The translations under genes were made by a program, and so were the position numbers. A stretch of DNA of 64,000 nt from Lunularia cruciata (Eukaryota > Streptophyta > Marchantiopsida > Lunulariales > Lunulariaceae). Positions within the stretch are counted from its first letter, which is position 1, and the number at the start of each line of letters is the position of its first letter. The stretch is taken from the NCBI GenBank assembly GCA_948567375.1, contig OX419761.1, positions 19,780,501 to 19,844,500 of the forward strand, written 5' to 3'. Positions 1 through 12,672 of the stretch are shown here, piece by piece. The notes beneath the pieces are model-generated. The model was not told the origin of the DNA and ran no database searches. It was given only the letters and a program-made list of their open reading frames with translations.

Positions 1-3000
1 CATGGGATCCGCTCAGTGACCAAGAGTTTATGGCAAGCACCAACAACTAGATTGGAAGTGTTACCAACTACCTTTGAGCAAGTGCAGTTTACACTCGGAG
101 TTGTCCTATTAGATAACTAGAGAAGGATTATTTTTTTGGTGGGACCTTCAGGGACGGTCTATACACCATAGAGGGTCTGACTAAACTTTGGTGCATAGCT
201 TGTTATGTTGGGGAAGGATGCAATTGTTGGTCTAGAATTATGGAAGATCAATGTAGAAGAGGTGTCCATTTCAAATCCAAACATCTCCTAGGGTGTTTCT
301 ACATAATATATCACATGTGGAGAGCTTGTTGTCCAGATTTAGCCTAATCATCCCCAATTGATAGCTTTGTGGTGAGAACTTAGGCCATTACGACCATGGT
401 TGAGTTGTATGATGTGTTAGTTGGGAGAGCAGTGTTATACCCCATGGGCTTCAGTTTTGACTATTGAGAGAACACATTGTCCTATAGACCAAGTTGGAAG
501 TCAAGTGAGATGGGTATGTCATGTACTAGTATGCTTTAGTAGTGGCAGTCTTGGTGCACTAGAGTTGGGGATCATAGCGGCATCAATTTTAACTTTCAGT
601 GGTTCTGTTACTTAGCCTGGTGACTTTGGAGAAGAATGCCCATATGGAGGATACTACGATACCAAAGGAGATCACTTGGATTTGGAGTACAAGTAATATT
701 GTTCCATCCACCTTGGATGTTCCTTTGTGGAGCTCAGGAGAGGCATTGTAGTAGCATGAAGATCAGTTGGTGCAATAGGCTTGGAGTGGAGCCTTTGTAC
801 CACGAAGAGACTAGTGTGAGGATGAGCATCCAAACTCAATTACCCAAGCTTACAAGAGAAGAAAGATAGAGATTTTGGAGGTTCTTGAGGAGCTACACGA
901 GTTATTTTCCTTCAATATGAAGGATTTGGGTGCTCAAAAAGTACTTGGTATTTAGATTGAGCTGACTAATGATACACCAATTTTACATAATGAGATGGAG
1001 AGAGCAGTCGGAGTAAAGACCTTTTGGAGGTTGGTTTGGTAGAGATTTCACATGGAGAGTGACAACCAATAAGGATATGCATGGCAATTATACAAATAAG
1101 CAGATATGTGTAGATTACCATCTTATTAATTGACATACTAGGGTTGATTAGCATGCCATGCCTACACTAGAGGAGATATTTAATACAATTGGGCATGCAA
1201 AGGTCTTCAATACTTTAGGTGTTTGAGTAGGATATCATTAGTTGCCAATCAAGGAGTAGCATAAGTCCAAGACATCATTTTTTGCTATTGATCCTCATGA
1301 TAAGGATATGGTATATCAATGGTGGTTCTTACCATTTGGGTTAAACAACACTCTTGCCAAGTTCTAGAAGGGCATGGAAAGGATCCTAGTTGGATTGGAT
1401 TTTACTTAGTGCTATATTAATGACATTTTGGTCTGTAGCACTACTATGGAGGAGCATGAGAGACATTTGTTGGAGGTGTTTGAGAGGCTGAGATCTCATC
1501 GACTCAAATAACATCTTAGGAAGTGTAGTTCTTCTATGAGCAGGTTGAGTATTTGGGTCACACTATCTACCTTGGAGGACTTGGTGTTCAATAGACCAAG
1601 GTGGAGGCTATTGCATGTATTCCTTGGCCTATTGATGTGAGCAAAGTGTGAGCATTCGTTGGGTTGGTGAACTTCTATCATTGCTATGTTAGAGGTTGTA
1701 GTGCCATTGCCAAAGGCCTTGATGAAGCTAACCAAACTTACACAAGAGTGGTGTTGGGAAGATGAGTAGGAGAGAGCTTTTGTATAGCTCAAGGAGAGGT
1801 TGACTTTTGCTCCTATTTTGGGAAGACCAATCAAAGGATGACCATTTCAAGTTCACATTGATTGGAGTATGTTGGGACTTGGAGCAATGCTTACCCAACA
1901 TAATGATCAGGGGAAGGAGTTTGTGGTGGCCTATGCTAGTCGCTCCAATAATTCAATGGAGGTAAAGTATAATTCATATGTGGGAGAGTGCTTGGCAACC
2001 ATATGGGTAGTAGCAAATTTTTGATATTACCTATTTGGTAACTCTTTTACTCTCATCACTGATTGATCATCAGCCACTTAACTGGTTGATGGTGTCCGAC
2101 AACCTTTCAAGGAAGCTTGCACAATGGGCTCTGATTTTATAGGAGTATGATTTCACAATTATTTATAGACTTGGAGTGGTGAACCATGATGCAAATGGAT
2201 TGAGTAGAAACACATGTCCCAGCCAATAGGATCAGACCAAAGCATGTTGGCATGTTGAGACAAATGAGGAGATGGTGCTAGGTTAGCATGCATCGGCCTT
2301 TTTTTTATATATTTTCTTAAGCTTTGGTAGTATCTCTCTCAGCACATATAGGAGGAGTTTTTGAGGTCACAAATCCAAAGAGTGGACGTAGTGGTACAGT
2401 TCAACGAGACATTCATAATGATGTCTTAGTGATGGATTATCTTTGCATGGGTGTTGTGAGAGGCTTAGTTGGGGCCAAGGAGAGAGATCATGTTATTCAA
2501 TGAGCCAAACAGTTCAGATTGGAGGACAAACACCTTCTTTGTGTATGGGAGGATGGCGGAGTGAGAGTAGTACCAATTCCATCTCAGACACCATAGTTGG
2601 TCTATCATGCTCACAAGGAGCTAGGACATTTTGGAGTAAAGCATACATATAGCTTACTCCAGAGTTATTATTGGTGGTGAGGTATACAAATTGATGTACA
2701 ACAATTTTTACTTAATGTGTGGTTTGTGATTGAGTTAGAGCATCATTCAATGCTCTTATGCTATAGTTAAACCTATTACCTATCATGGTTTTGGGTTACT
2801 ATTGGAGTTTGGACTTTGCTCTACCTTTACCATTGACTATGAGAGATCATCGGTATATTTTGGTGATGGTGGAGCACTTCTCCAAGTGGATTGAGCAAGT
2901 GGCATTTCTTAACAAGTCCAATGAAGGGATGGCTTACCATTCCTGAAATTGGATTCTTAGCCATTTTGGTGCACTAGCTGAGGTTTTGACTGATCAGAAT

Positions 3001-3190
3001 ACAAAGTTTTTGGAGGAGTTTCAAGTCTTGTGTGACAAGTCTTTGATTGATCATCATACAACCTCCTGAGATCACCTCAAGGCAAATAGCTTAGCAAAGA
3101 GAGTGGTTTGGATGGTGAAGAGAGGATTGTGAAAGTATAGTTTGCAAAGAGGCTACTTGGGAGATTGGGATCTCCAATTACCTTGGTTGG
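1..3190 (+). mobile_element. MT-family Ty3/gypsy element, copy I, 5' part (degraded)
   Basis: This is a decayed relative of the element at 26020-35937. Position 1 corresponds to about 29808 there, so the window opens just upstream of the protease. Recognisable in order are the protease region (about 100-480), reverse transcriptase (about 900-1840), RNase H (about 1860-2200) and the front of integrase (about 2600-3190), all broken by many stops and indels. At 841/842 the sequence jumps from the equivalent of 30643 to 32047, so the methyltransferase segment is absent. The element is cut at 3190 by the GL insertion and resumes at 38351; GTTGG is duplicated at 3186-3190 and 38351-38355. It is the oldest recognisable layer of the nest. 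Confidence 0.85.
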
Positions 3191-5616
3191 TGTGACAACC
3201 CGGCAAATATCACTTTTGCGATAATTAGGTAAGTAAAGTTTGTTCCCATAGAGGTACGAGTCAGAAATGTCCAGATATAAAATCAAACAATAACAATGTA
3301 GTTCTTCTTGGTTGTGTCTTTAATCTCTCAGGTAGAAGAGAGTAACAAGCACTGATTCTCAGTCTTGTCACGAATTCACACTCCTTAATCACAACTCCTT
3401 CAACTCTTCCTAAACAATCTTGATTGTGATGATTCAGACTCTCCCAAAAACTGTACTTCACTGTAAAACAACTTTGCCTCAAAATTGTGTTTTACCTCTC
3501 ACTGAAGGCACAACTTCCGTGATCAAAATTGCTTCACATCAACTTTGCATTGCACTTACAAATGAAAATACCAACACTACAATTCCTCTCAGATCTGTCA
3601 AAGCATTGCTCCAATTGCACTTCACTCAAGATCAAACACACAGAATGAAGATCAAGGCTACAGAATCCAACATCCAACAAGCATTATGACTTGCACTTCA
3701 AATTTCTCCTCACATTCACAAACACAAGCACAAAGTTGATACTTGGAATCAAGCTCAAGCGATGAGCACTGCTTCACAACACTTTTCTTTATCTATTCTC
3801 AAAAATAATGAGCACTTAACAACATAAGACTGAAAATGCCACTCTTAAATAGTGAAGCAATCTACAATTATCTACCTAATGTACCTCTTCATAACAACTC
3901 TACAAACCTACAGATCCGAAATGACTATGCACCTCTTCATATTTACCTCTTCAAATCTCAAATCGGTTACTAATCCAATCCAATGTCTACTTCTTCCTTG
4001 GCTTTCAAACCCAATTCCAAAGTAACTTTACTTCCTACTATCTTGTCCTCGGGTTTCATGACTCCTACATCTTCAACCAAATCTTATAATTCTCCACTCT
4101 GATCTACAATTCCTATCACAGGTAATCCTTCTAAATCTCTATCTCCCGACCCACTCTTCTCTAATGTCTCCAATGGTAACTCCAAAGACATTTGTACTCC
4201 TACTTCATCTACTTTGGGTTTTGCTCTAACATCTTTCCGAAGTTTATCTATCTCCAATTTTACTAAGTCTAATCTGATTGTGATATTATCTTCTACCTCC
4301 AATATCTTCCTATCTACACGAGTTTTGAGACTAATCAACAACACATTCAAATTGGTATCCTTTGCATGTCTCCTCCTCGTCTCCTGCACCAACAACTTCA
4401 ACTCGTGCAGCCTCGTCTCCTTGATACGCACAATGGCCTCTTTACTCAACATCACGTTCATCCTAATTACAATTTCCTTCAAGGGCTCCAGTCTCATCTT
4501 CCTCTTGCGCTCCTGATCTGCAAGCCAATCCTCTCGGTACATTGCCAATTCTGCTTTGAACTTGGCTTTCACAGTTTCCTTCTCCTTCTCCTTCTGTCCA
4601 ATCTTCTCCTCCTTATTACAAAGTAACTCTTGCAACCTCTCTTCCTCTCTATATCTCACTGTCAACTCTCATTGCCATAGTTGCTTCTTCTCTTCTACAC
4701 TCTCCATCACCCTATCAAGCTCTTGTTCCTTCTCTGCTACTCTCGCCATAGCATGAATAATTTATCGTCTCGAATCAGCAAATTGCTGCTTCAAGATCTC
4801 ATATTCAGCAATTTGTCTTTCCTTTGCTATGTCACTATGCTTCACATGTTCCTCTTGATACCATGCTTCTCTCCTCAAGTTTTCTACCACTTGACTTTGC
4901 ACTATTGCCTCCACTCGCAGTACTTCCCTTTCCTCCTCACCTCAGATTATACTCTTCTTCAACTCCGAGTTCTCTTCTTCTAGTCGTGCTAATACTTGCA
5001 ATATAGTCTTCACCTCTGGACACTTTGATTGCATCTCCTTCTTCTTGTGTTCCAATTTCACCAATTTAGGACACACAACTTTGTGCAGGTACTCCACTCC
5101 ATCACTTGCGACTACTTCAACTTCTAGAGTGATCTCCTTCTTTACCTCTTCTTCTCTTTTACTCGCCTTCTTCTTTGCAGTTGTCGTATTAGAATGGATG
5201 CTTCACTCCCCGAACTGGCATTCTCCTCTTCCCTTACCTTACTTGGACCCGCTTCACACTTTGCCTTTTGCTTGGACCAATTCCTCTCTGAATGGTAACC
5301 TTCTTCTCCTTCAGCTATGGCACTTCGTCTTCTAACTTCACATTACTCTCTTCCTCAAGCTCCATCTGGACTTCTTCTTTTGCTGTGGGTACCAACGTCA
5401 TCTCTCTGCCTTCATTGCTATCACTACTTGTATCTCCACTCTGTAGTGTGAGCTCGGGTTCTTCCTTGTGTTCCGAGTCTTTGGACTTGCACTCGGCTTT
5501 GCCTTCCGAGTCTTCTTCCGATGATGCGATTACCACCATACCTTTCCTCAAATTTACTCTTCTGGTCTTCCAAGGTCTCATTCTCTTGACATCTTCACCT
5601 TCTCCTTGTCGACTCC

Positions 5617-8600
5617 TGTGGTACCCACATTTTTTGTTTTTTATGGTTGGAAGTGTTTAAGAGATGAAGTAAGCACGTAAAAGTCAAATTGCGGACAAAG
5701 AAGGGGCGAAAGTAACTTCAGAGGAAAGCCGAAGAAGTTGACATCGGATCCAATGATGGAGGTACTCGGAAGAGGAGTACGCCAGAAACAGGCCGAAGAT
5801 CATCGTCTTCGGGTTGGAAGACACAAGAACGATGAAGACCGTTTAACAACCTCTATACGTGGCAAGAAATTACATTTCAAGAAACGGCGGGGGCAGAATA
5901 AGCATGTCTTGACAGTGACCGGGAGTGCATGCAGAAGAGAGAAATTCATAGACAAAATCAACTGAAGAATGACTACAATTTGGGGCAATATAAAATTGCG
6001 ACTGCGTAGGGGGAAGTTGAATTTGCTGAGTAAATTTCCAATTCCTTTGAGTAGTCGTCCTACAGGAATGCGTGTCCGGAAGCCCATCGAGAGTGAGATT
6101 TTCTGAAACCCTGAGGGAGTTAGAGTGTCTCGTCCAAGAGAGGGTCTGATTTTCCAACAGCATAGAACAAGAGAACAAATCATGGCAAAGAAGGTGGCCA
6201 ACGCACTGGTAGTGAGAGGTTTTGCAATTCGAAGAGTAGATGTAGTAGCTAGGATCAAAGTCTTGGTAAGACTTCGTATCACATTTTTAGCATGGAACTG
6301 GAATTTCAGTTTCTCGGGAGTGATGGCAGAGATTGCTGCCAGTAATTGTGAGGAGGGTTCTGAGGTGGAAGGAAAGAGAGGCAATCCGGCTCGATGGACT
6401 GAGTCGGATTGGAAGTTAGTCATGGGGAGAGAAGCAGGAGAGCCGACAGGGATCACCTTCTATCAGAAGTGTGATGCTGCAGAGGAGACGGCGGAGATCC
6501 GCAATTAGTTTTTTGCTCCGAGAACTACGAATGGTTACAAGGTGGAATCCTATCGGGACCCGATCCAAAGAAGTATCGTGGGAGCATTGATGGCGATGTT
6601 CAAGCCAGAACGAACAACCTACGTAACCATGCAGCAGGCAGTCTTTTTCCATCAGATGTTTGCAGGAGTACCAGTGAATTGGGCGAAGTGCTTCCATCAC
6701 CGAACAAGGCAGATGGTGGTGAATTGGCAAATGGGCTCGCCACCGCATTATTTTGCACAGTTCACGGCTCATTTCTACTTTGGGCTGAACTTATTGTCCG
6801 AAGACGAGCGTCATCGTATGGTGTCGCACATGCACCCCGATTTGAGGCGGGAAGCAGACAAAGAGGAGCGCCAGTATATGCTTCATCTGCAAGTGAATGA
6901 CAAATACTTTGCAAGGATGGGACAGTGGAAGATCAAAGATGTTGCTAATCCGAAGACAAAGAAGCGAAGTAAACCCAAAGAAGCCAAATCATCGCCCATC
7001 CAACGCAAGACTCAGAGGCTGATGTTCAAGACCGCTAAAATTGTAAGAGGAGCATCATCGGGATCGGAGTCTAATGAAGAAACGGAGTCGCAAGAAGAAG
7101 ACTTGGAAGAAGAAGAGCTCACATTGAAAAGTGAGGAGTCTGGGAGCGATAGTGAGGGAGAACCCGAAGTCCAACAATTGGTGGTAGTAAGTGAGGCTGG
7201 TGAGGCGATGGTGGAGAACAAGCCAAGACCCAAAGCAAAGGAGGAGTATCCCGCGGGGCCCAATTTAGGAGGCGAGGATGAAGACAGTGCCAACATGATG
7301 AAGATACGAAGATCATGACTTTGGATGAAGGAGCCGATGATGGAGGAGAAGGCTCCAGACAAAGGTGGCAAGGAAGAAGCGGAACACTTCATCGGAATAT
7401 CGTATTTAACAAGAATACTCACCCCATTGCTGGAGTTGCTACAGGAGAATCAAAGTGTAATTCCCCAAGATCAAAGGAAGGGGATGAACGGATTGCAGAT
7501 GGTGAAGTATGTGGTGAGTGAGGTGAAGGAATTGCAGGAACAACAAGTCCAAAGAAATGAAGAAATTGAAGAACTTCGGAGGGAAGAAAGCTCGAGGAAG
7601 AAGACGTTGAGCCTGATACAAGGAAGCTGCATAGAGAAGGAGAAGGAATTGTAGAGGCAAACCAGAGAATTGAAGGAGCAGGCAATGTGGCTGAGCAAGA
7701 TGAAGGAGGAAGTGAGTGATGTGCGCATAAAAAATGTTCATTTTAAGGCTATGAACATCGTAATGGAGCAGGGGTTGGACAGCTTGAAGAAGAGTGCCGC
7801 AGCAAAAGATCAAGCATGGCAGAGAGAGTTGGCGTCCAGGCAAGAAGAAGAAGAGCGATTGCAAGAACTTGTCAAGAGTACGGAACAACAGAGTATGCAG
7901 TATGCAGAGGAGAAGAAGATGCTTGCTGCAGAATACGAAGACGAGTTGAAGATGTATCCAGCGGAGTTGAAGGTGGAACATTCTCAAGGATATGCATCGG
8001 AATCAGTAGGAGACATTGCAGGGAAATTACGAGCAATCTTAAGCACGGAGGCTGAAGGGAGATTGGAAGAAGCTCGCCTACATGAGTTAAAGTTGCTTGT
8101 ACATGAAACTCGGAAGCGAAGAGCCAAGGACGTGGACATGAACACCTTGCTGATCCGGTTGAGAGAATGCGTAGATAGGAAAATGTTGGAGGTAGAAAAT
8201 AATGTTAGTCTTAGACTAGATTTAGTCAATTCGGAGTTAGAGAAAATTCGGACTAGTGTGACAGTGGAGACAAAAATCGATGTCGCAGAAGTAGGAATAC
8301 AAGTATCATCGGACTTGATAATTGATACATTAGAGAAGAGTGGGTCGGGAAATAAGAGTGTAAATAGATTACCCGTGAGCTCAATTGGAAATGTAGTGAA
8401 GAAGTCATAGAATTAGTGAAGAAATTAGTAGAATCAGTTATACCCGAAGAAGGTGAAATAGTAGGAAGATCATCGGGTTTGGAAGCCGATGAGGAAGTAG
8501 ACATCGGACCGGGATAGAAGTCAATTTTGAGATAGGAAGAGTCAGATATGAAGAGATAGGTTGTCCCTTGGGATCTGTAGGTAGGAAGCGGTGCCTAGGT

Positions 8601-9302
8601 AGGCAAGTATGCCGTTTGCTTCAGTATTTAAGTGGAGCATTCGCAGTACAATGTTATTCAGTATTCAAATTTTTGAAGATAGATAAAGCGAAGTGATGTT
8701 CTCAGTACTCGTCGCTTAAGCTTAATTCCGATTGTCAATTTTGTATTTGTGTTTGTGAGTGTGTGGAGAATTCCAAAGAGCAAGTCAGTGTGTCTGTGGA
8801 TGTTGGAATCTACAGCCTTCATCTTCATTCTATGTGTTTGATCCTGAGTGAATTGCATCGGAGCAATGCCTTGACAGATCTGAGAGGAATTGTAGTATTG
8901 TTAGTATTCTGCATTTGTGATTGCAGCACGAAGTTGATGTGAAGCAATTTTGATCGAGGAAGTTGTGCCTTCAGTGGAGGGGTGGAACACAATTCTACGG
9001 CAAAATTGGTCTTCATAGTGAAGTGCCGTCTTTGGGAGATCTGAATCATCACAATCAAGAGTTGTTTGGACAGAAGTGACTATGATGTGATTATATGTGT
9101 GTATTCGTGACAAGTTGTCAAGATTGTGAGCTTGTTACTCTCTTCTGGGTGTAGTTTCTACCTGAGAGATTAAAGAAGCCATCAAGAAGAACTGCCATTG
9201 TGACTTTTGACTTCGTATTTGACCAATTCTGGATAGTATCTCTGCGGGAACAAACTTTACTGACCCAATTATTGCAAAAGTGATATTTGCCGGGTTGTCA
9301 CA
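5617..9302 (+). mobile_element. Solo GL LTR, subfamily 2, inserted in the GL 3' LTR
   Basis: It starts TGTGGTACCCACATTTTTTG and ends GCCGGGTTGTCACA, with the 5-bp target duplication ACTCC on both sides. At 3686 bp it is a complete LTR without internal domain, as left by recombination between two LTRs. It carries its own copy of the LTR ORF (6023-8410). A TATA-like AGTATTTAAGTGG near 8620 follows the ORF and probably marks the main promoter, which would place the ORF in U3 and about 650 bp in R/U5. It resembles the copy at 49923-53581 more than the other GL LTRs. Confidence 0.87.
6023..8410 (+). pseudogene. LTR-borne ORF of unknown function (about 795 codons), best-preserved frame
   Basis: A single frame runs from about 6023 to a stop at 8408-8410, broken only by TGA 6104, TAG 6506, TGA 7316 and TAG 7652. 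The expected ATG reads ATT at 6021. Residues about 110-300 form the conserved module (ARWTESDWKL; then FKPERTTYVTMQQAVFFHQM; then NWAKCFHHRTRQMVVNW). Residues about 330-430 are Glu/Ser-rich and acidic. Residues about 450-720 are heptad-rich coiled coil. The C-terminus has a DTLEKSGSGN motif shared by all copies. No enzymatic motif is visible. A virion-associated, envelope-position or regulatory role are all possible; nothing in the sequence decides. Confidence 0.75.
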
Positions 9303-10644
9303 ACTCCACTTCTTCAACTTTGGAGTACTTACATCCACCTGCACACTCTTCCCCGTCTATGTGTAGTACTCATTGCTACTTTGGATCGGAAGAATGTACT
9401 GTTGCTCCTCCGCATCGACCTCCTTTCTTAAGTCTGGATCAAAATGCGACACCATTCTGTTGCACTCCGCCGCATTGAGCAGATTCAGCCCGAGGTGGAA
9501 ATGTGTTGCAAATGGCACAATGTAATGTGTAGGCAATTTATCCCATAAGTTCCACACCATCTGTCTCATTTGCCCATCGAAGCACCTCGCCCAGTTAATT
9601 GGCTCTCTTGCAAACAACTTATGGAAGAACACCGCTTGGTGCTTCATCACATAAGTTGTTCTCTCCGGCTTTAGGATTGCCATGAGAGCACTCACGATCC
9701 CTCTCTTGACCGGATCCTTGTAACTCTCTACTTTGTACCCATTCTTTGTACGTTTCAAAGAGGATGCATCCCTCACTTCTTGGGTTTCTTTGGCTACGTG
9801 TCCCGTCCCCAAGAACGTGGCACCCTGCTCCGCACTTGCCTCTCTTCCGAGTAATAATCTCCAATCCGACTCCGTCCAGCAAGCCGGATTTCCTCTCTTC
9901 CCCTCTTCCTTGGGGCCGTCGAGACATTTACTCTTGATTATCTCGATCATAAAATCCTGGAAAACTCACATTCTAGTTCCACGCCAAGAATGTGATCTGA
10001 AGTCGGCTCAAAACTTTGATCCTTGTGATCACATCTAACATCCAAATTGCATGATTTCTCACTGTGAATTTGGAGTTCTTCTTTCCTCCTCCCATCTTTC
10101 TTTCTTCCTCATTGTCTCTTGGATTAGCTCTCTTGAATTCCCCTCTACACACCAGCGCGTCTTCAACTCTACTTCCCTTCCAACAATCTCCTGCAGGATG
10201 ACTCCTCAACGGCAAAGGAAATTTGCTTGACATTGCTTTGTCATTAGCCCGATTTTTTTAGAGTCACGCCTTCTTTGTCGCTCTTCAATTTGAGTTTCTA
10301 CCAAGAAATCACACCTCTTGCATGCTCTTGTCACTATCAAGTGTCCTTCACGTGTATGACCGCCAGTTTTTGAACGGTCCCTTCTTGAATTTCTCGCCCC
10401 AAGAAAAGTTGTTACATTGTCCTCGCCTCGGGTTGAGCACCCCTTGATACAAAGACTTCTTACTTTGGGTTGTATGTTGAGAGTGCAAGTCCAAGTACTT
10501 TGCCTTATGACCCAAAGTCACATTACCTTGGGTTTCATCCCGAAGACTCTTTTCTTTGCCTTCTTCGGCCATACAGGCTCAATTTGACTTCTCTATACAG
10601 TTCTTCTTCTCCATTTCAAAATAAAATAAAATGTGGGTACCACA

Positions 10645-10660
10645 TACTCCCTCCCCCAAA
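10645..10660 (-). other. GL polypurine tract
   Basis: On the minus strand the purine run TTTGGGGGAGGGAGTA abuts the TGTGGTACCC start of the 3' LTR. This is the expected plus-strand primer site and fixes the LTR boundary, which shows that the ORF described above lies wholly within the LTR. Confidence 0.8.
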
Positions 10661-11912
10661 TGTGAGCGTCCCCGCAAACATAGACTTCGGGTGTCTTAGA
10701 AACTTCCGAGTCTATGGTCCAATATCTCCAAACTCTCCACCCGTTAACTCTAGTGGCAAAAGGATTTCCTTCTAGGTCAACAAGTTGGATGGACCCATTT
10801 TCATAAAGATGAAGAACTTGATAAGGCCCCATCCATCTCAAATGCAACTTGCCTGGAAAAAATATTTGGTGATTGTCGTATAACAAAACCAAATCTCCTT
10901 TGCGCACAACCATAAGCTTGATATGCTTATCGTGCCTGAATTTCCTTTGCGCTTGTACTTCCTTTGTGGTTTGCATTGCATCGTCTCTTTTCTCTTCTAA
11001 CCACATTAGTTGATGGATCCTAAGATCCTGGCTTTCTTCCTCCGACAGTTATTCTTTGCAAAGAATCCAATATGTCAGTTCTTCAAATTCAACTGGTAAT
11101 ATGGGATGCAAGCCATATGTCAAGAAGTATGGAGTTTGTTTGGTTGTAATCTTTTCTATCGTTTGATATGCCCACAACATGGCTGGTAATTTCATATCCG
11201 AATCATAGGCATAATTGATAGTCACCTTATTTAAAATTTTGCAAAGTAACCCATTTGCCTTTTCCGTTAAGCCATTTGCTTTTGGGTTATAGGGAGTCAT
11301 CTTCTGATGTTTAATCTGAAAGTACTTGGTTAATGCCTCCATTATAGAGTTCAAAAATTGTGTCCCTCGGTCACTGACCAATTCTAGAGGACGCTCATAT
11401 CGGGAGATGATGTTTGGAAAGAAAAATTCCGCCACGGTTTTGGCATCATCTCTGCGAGTTGCTTTAGCTTCGACCATCTTGGTAGCATAGTTAGTGCAGA
11501 CCAAAATGTATTGCTTCCTTGTGACTTGGGTCACTGGTTGAATGGGACCCACAAAATCAATTCCCCATTTCTCAAATGGAGCCAAGGGCAAAATTGGTCT
11601 CAAAGGCCATTGAGAAGTAGCCATAAGCTTCCCTGTTCTCTGACAAGCATCACAACTTTGGATATGACCATGCGTGTCTTTGTACATTGTAGGCCACCAA
11701 TACCCCGCCGAATGAATCTTCTTTACAATATTCTTCAAAGCATAGTGTCCTCCTGATGCTTTGGAGTGTAAAGACTCAATCACGCCTCCTACTTCATATG
11801 AATCCAAGCATCGCCAAAGTACTTTGTCTTCGCCCATCTTGAATAGAATGTTGTGTTTGAGCTGGTATGGCCCCATTTTCCTGAGAAAGACTACCCTCTG
11901 CTCCGGGTCCAT
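10661..11912 (-). pseudogene. GL integrase
   Basis: Open from 11912 to 11049, then continuing after a stop as 11006-10593, which runs into the LTR. The N-terminal zinc-binding HHCC region includes CDACQ. The catalytic triad is visible as WGIDFVGP (D), LVSDRGTQF (D) and ANGLTEKANG (E). The C-terminal part has the charged GDLVLLYD...WMGPYQVLHL segment typical of gypsy integrase tails. No chromodomain is seen. It would insert GL cDNA into chromosomes, producing the 5-bp duplications seen here. In-frame stops between the two pieces make it defective. Confidence 0.8.
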
Positions 11913-11947
11913 CCTTCAGGACAATGGAGAGTATGCAGATAATGATA

Positions 11948-12394
11948 TTATGTTGCATACCTCGTACTTCGCATTGCTGTTAATTGATATAACTCTTCAT
12001 CAGGGAACCAATTGTCAATTTCCCACTCTTGGTCTTGAGTTTCTAACCTAGATAGGAAGTCCGCATTCAAATGCAAAGCTCTCTTCCTTACTTGTACAGT
12101 ATATGTGAATTCTTGTAACAACAAGATCCATCTTGCAATTTGCTCGGAAAAATCTACCTTCTTGACCAAATGTTGCAATGCGTAATTGTCAACATAGAAG
12201 ACAAACTAGTATCCCAACAGGTAGTGGCAAAATTTCTTGCAAGCATACACCATTCCAAGTGCTTCTCTTGCAGTTGTCGAATAGTTCTCTTCAAAAATTG
12301 AAAGTTGTTGGTTGGCATAATACACCGGGTAGTCCTTCTTCTTCTTGTCCTTCTGACTTAAGACGACGCTGATGGCCATGGACAAAGTTTCCAC
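11948..12394 (-). pseudogene. GL RNase H domain
   Basis: Two open pieces, 12394-12206 and 12178-11948, are separated by a stop. The first contains the VVLSQKD...YPVYYANQQLS segment and EENYSTTAREALGMVYA; the second contains ALQHLVKK and HLNADFLSRLE, both standard for gypsy RNase H. It degrades the RNA strand of the RNA/DNA hybrid during reverse transcription. It lies between RT and integrase in the usual gypsy order. Confidence 0.75.
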
Positions 12395-12672
12395 AAAGTT
12401 TTATACATGAAAAGGGACGTCCCAATTTGGGGCCCTCATAATTGGTGCTTCAACTAGTTTCTTCTTCAACACCTAGAAAGCTTCTTCTTGATTTACTTCC
12501 CACAGATAGTCTTTGGATTTCTTCACAAGCTTTGTGTGGGGTGCAGCAAGCACCACATAGTTTGACACAAAGCGTTTGTAGTATCTGACATGTCCCAAGA
12601 GGGCTCCCGGATGTTCTTTGGGGATTCCAAAGCTTTGAATACTTTAACCTTCTCGACATCGACTTCAATACC

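Larger units (their letters stand above)
3970..10233 (-). pseudogene. LTR-borne ORF of unknown function, copy in GL 3' LTR (interrupted)
   Basis: The ATG is at 10233 (protein begins MSSKFP) and the original stop is near 3970. The gene is split by the solo LTR at 5617-9307. Open pieces lie at 10233-9973, 9950-9357, 5581-5315 and 4665-4084. The first half has a conserved module containing NPACWTESDW and a PERTTYVMKHQAVFFHKLF motif. The second half is acidic and then strongly coiled-coil (KEEKIGQKEKEKETVKAKF). There is no signal peptide or zinc motif. I do not recognise the family. Because the whole frame lies inside the LTR, it would be the last gene on GL genomic RNA. Stops and frameshifts make this copy a pseudogene. 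Confidence 0.7.
3191..10644 (-). repeat. GL 3' LTR (about 3.76 kb net, split by a solo LTR)
   Basis: On the minus strand it starts TGTGGTACCC at 10644, directly after the PPT, and ends GGGTTGTCACA at 3191. It is interrupted at 5617-9302 by a solo LTR of the same family in the opposite orientation, with ACTCC repeated at 5612-5616 and 9303-9307. The central 2.6 kb holds the LTR-borne ORF. The terminal roughly 0.75 kb (3191-3970) is non-coding and corresponds to R/U5 plus the promoter-proximal U3. Confidence 0.85.

Noticed and set aside
7012-7987. Long antisense ORFs across the LTR-borne gene
   Set aside because: They mirror the Glu/Ser/Lys-rich sense codons and are not conserved between copies.
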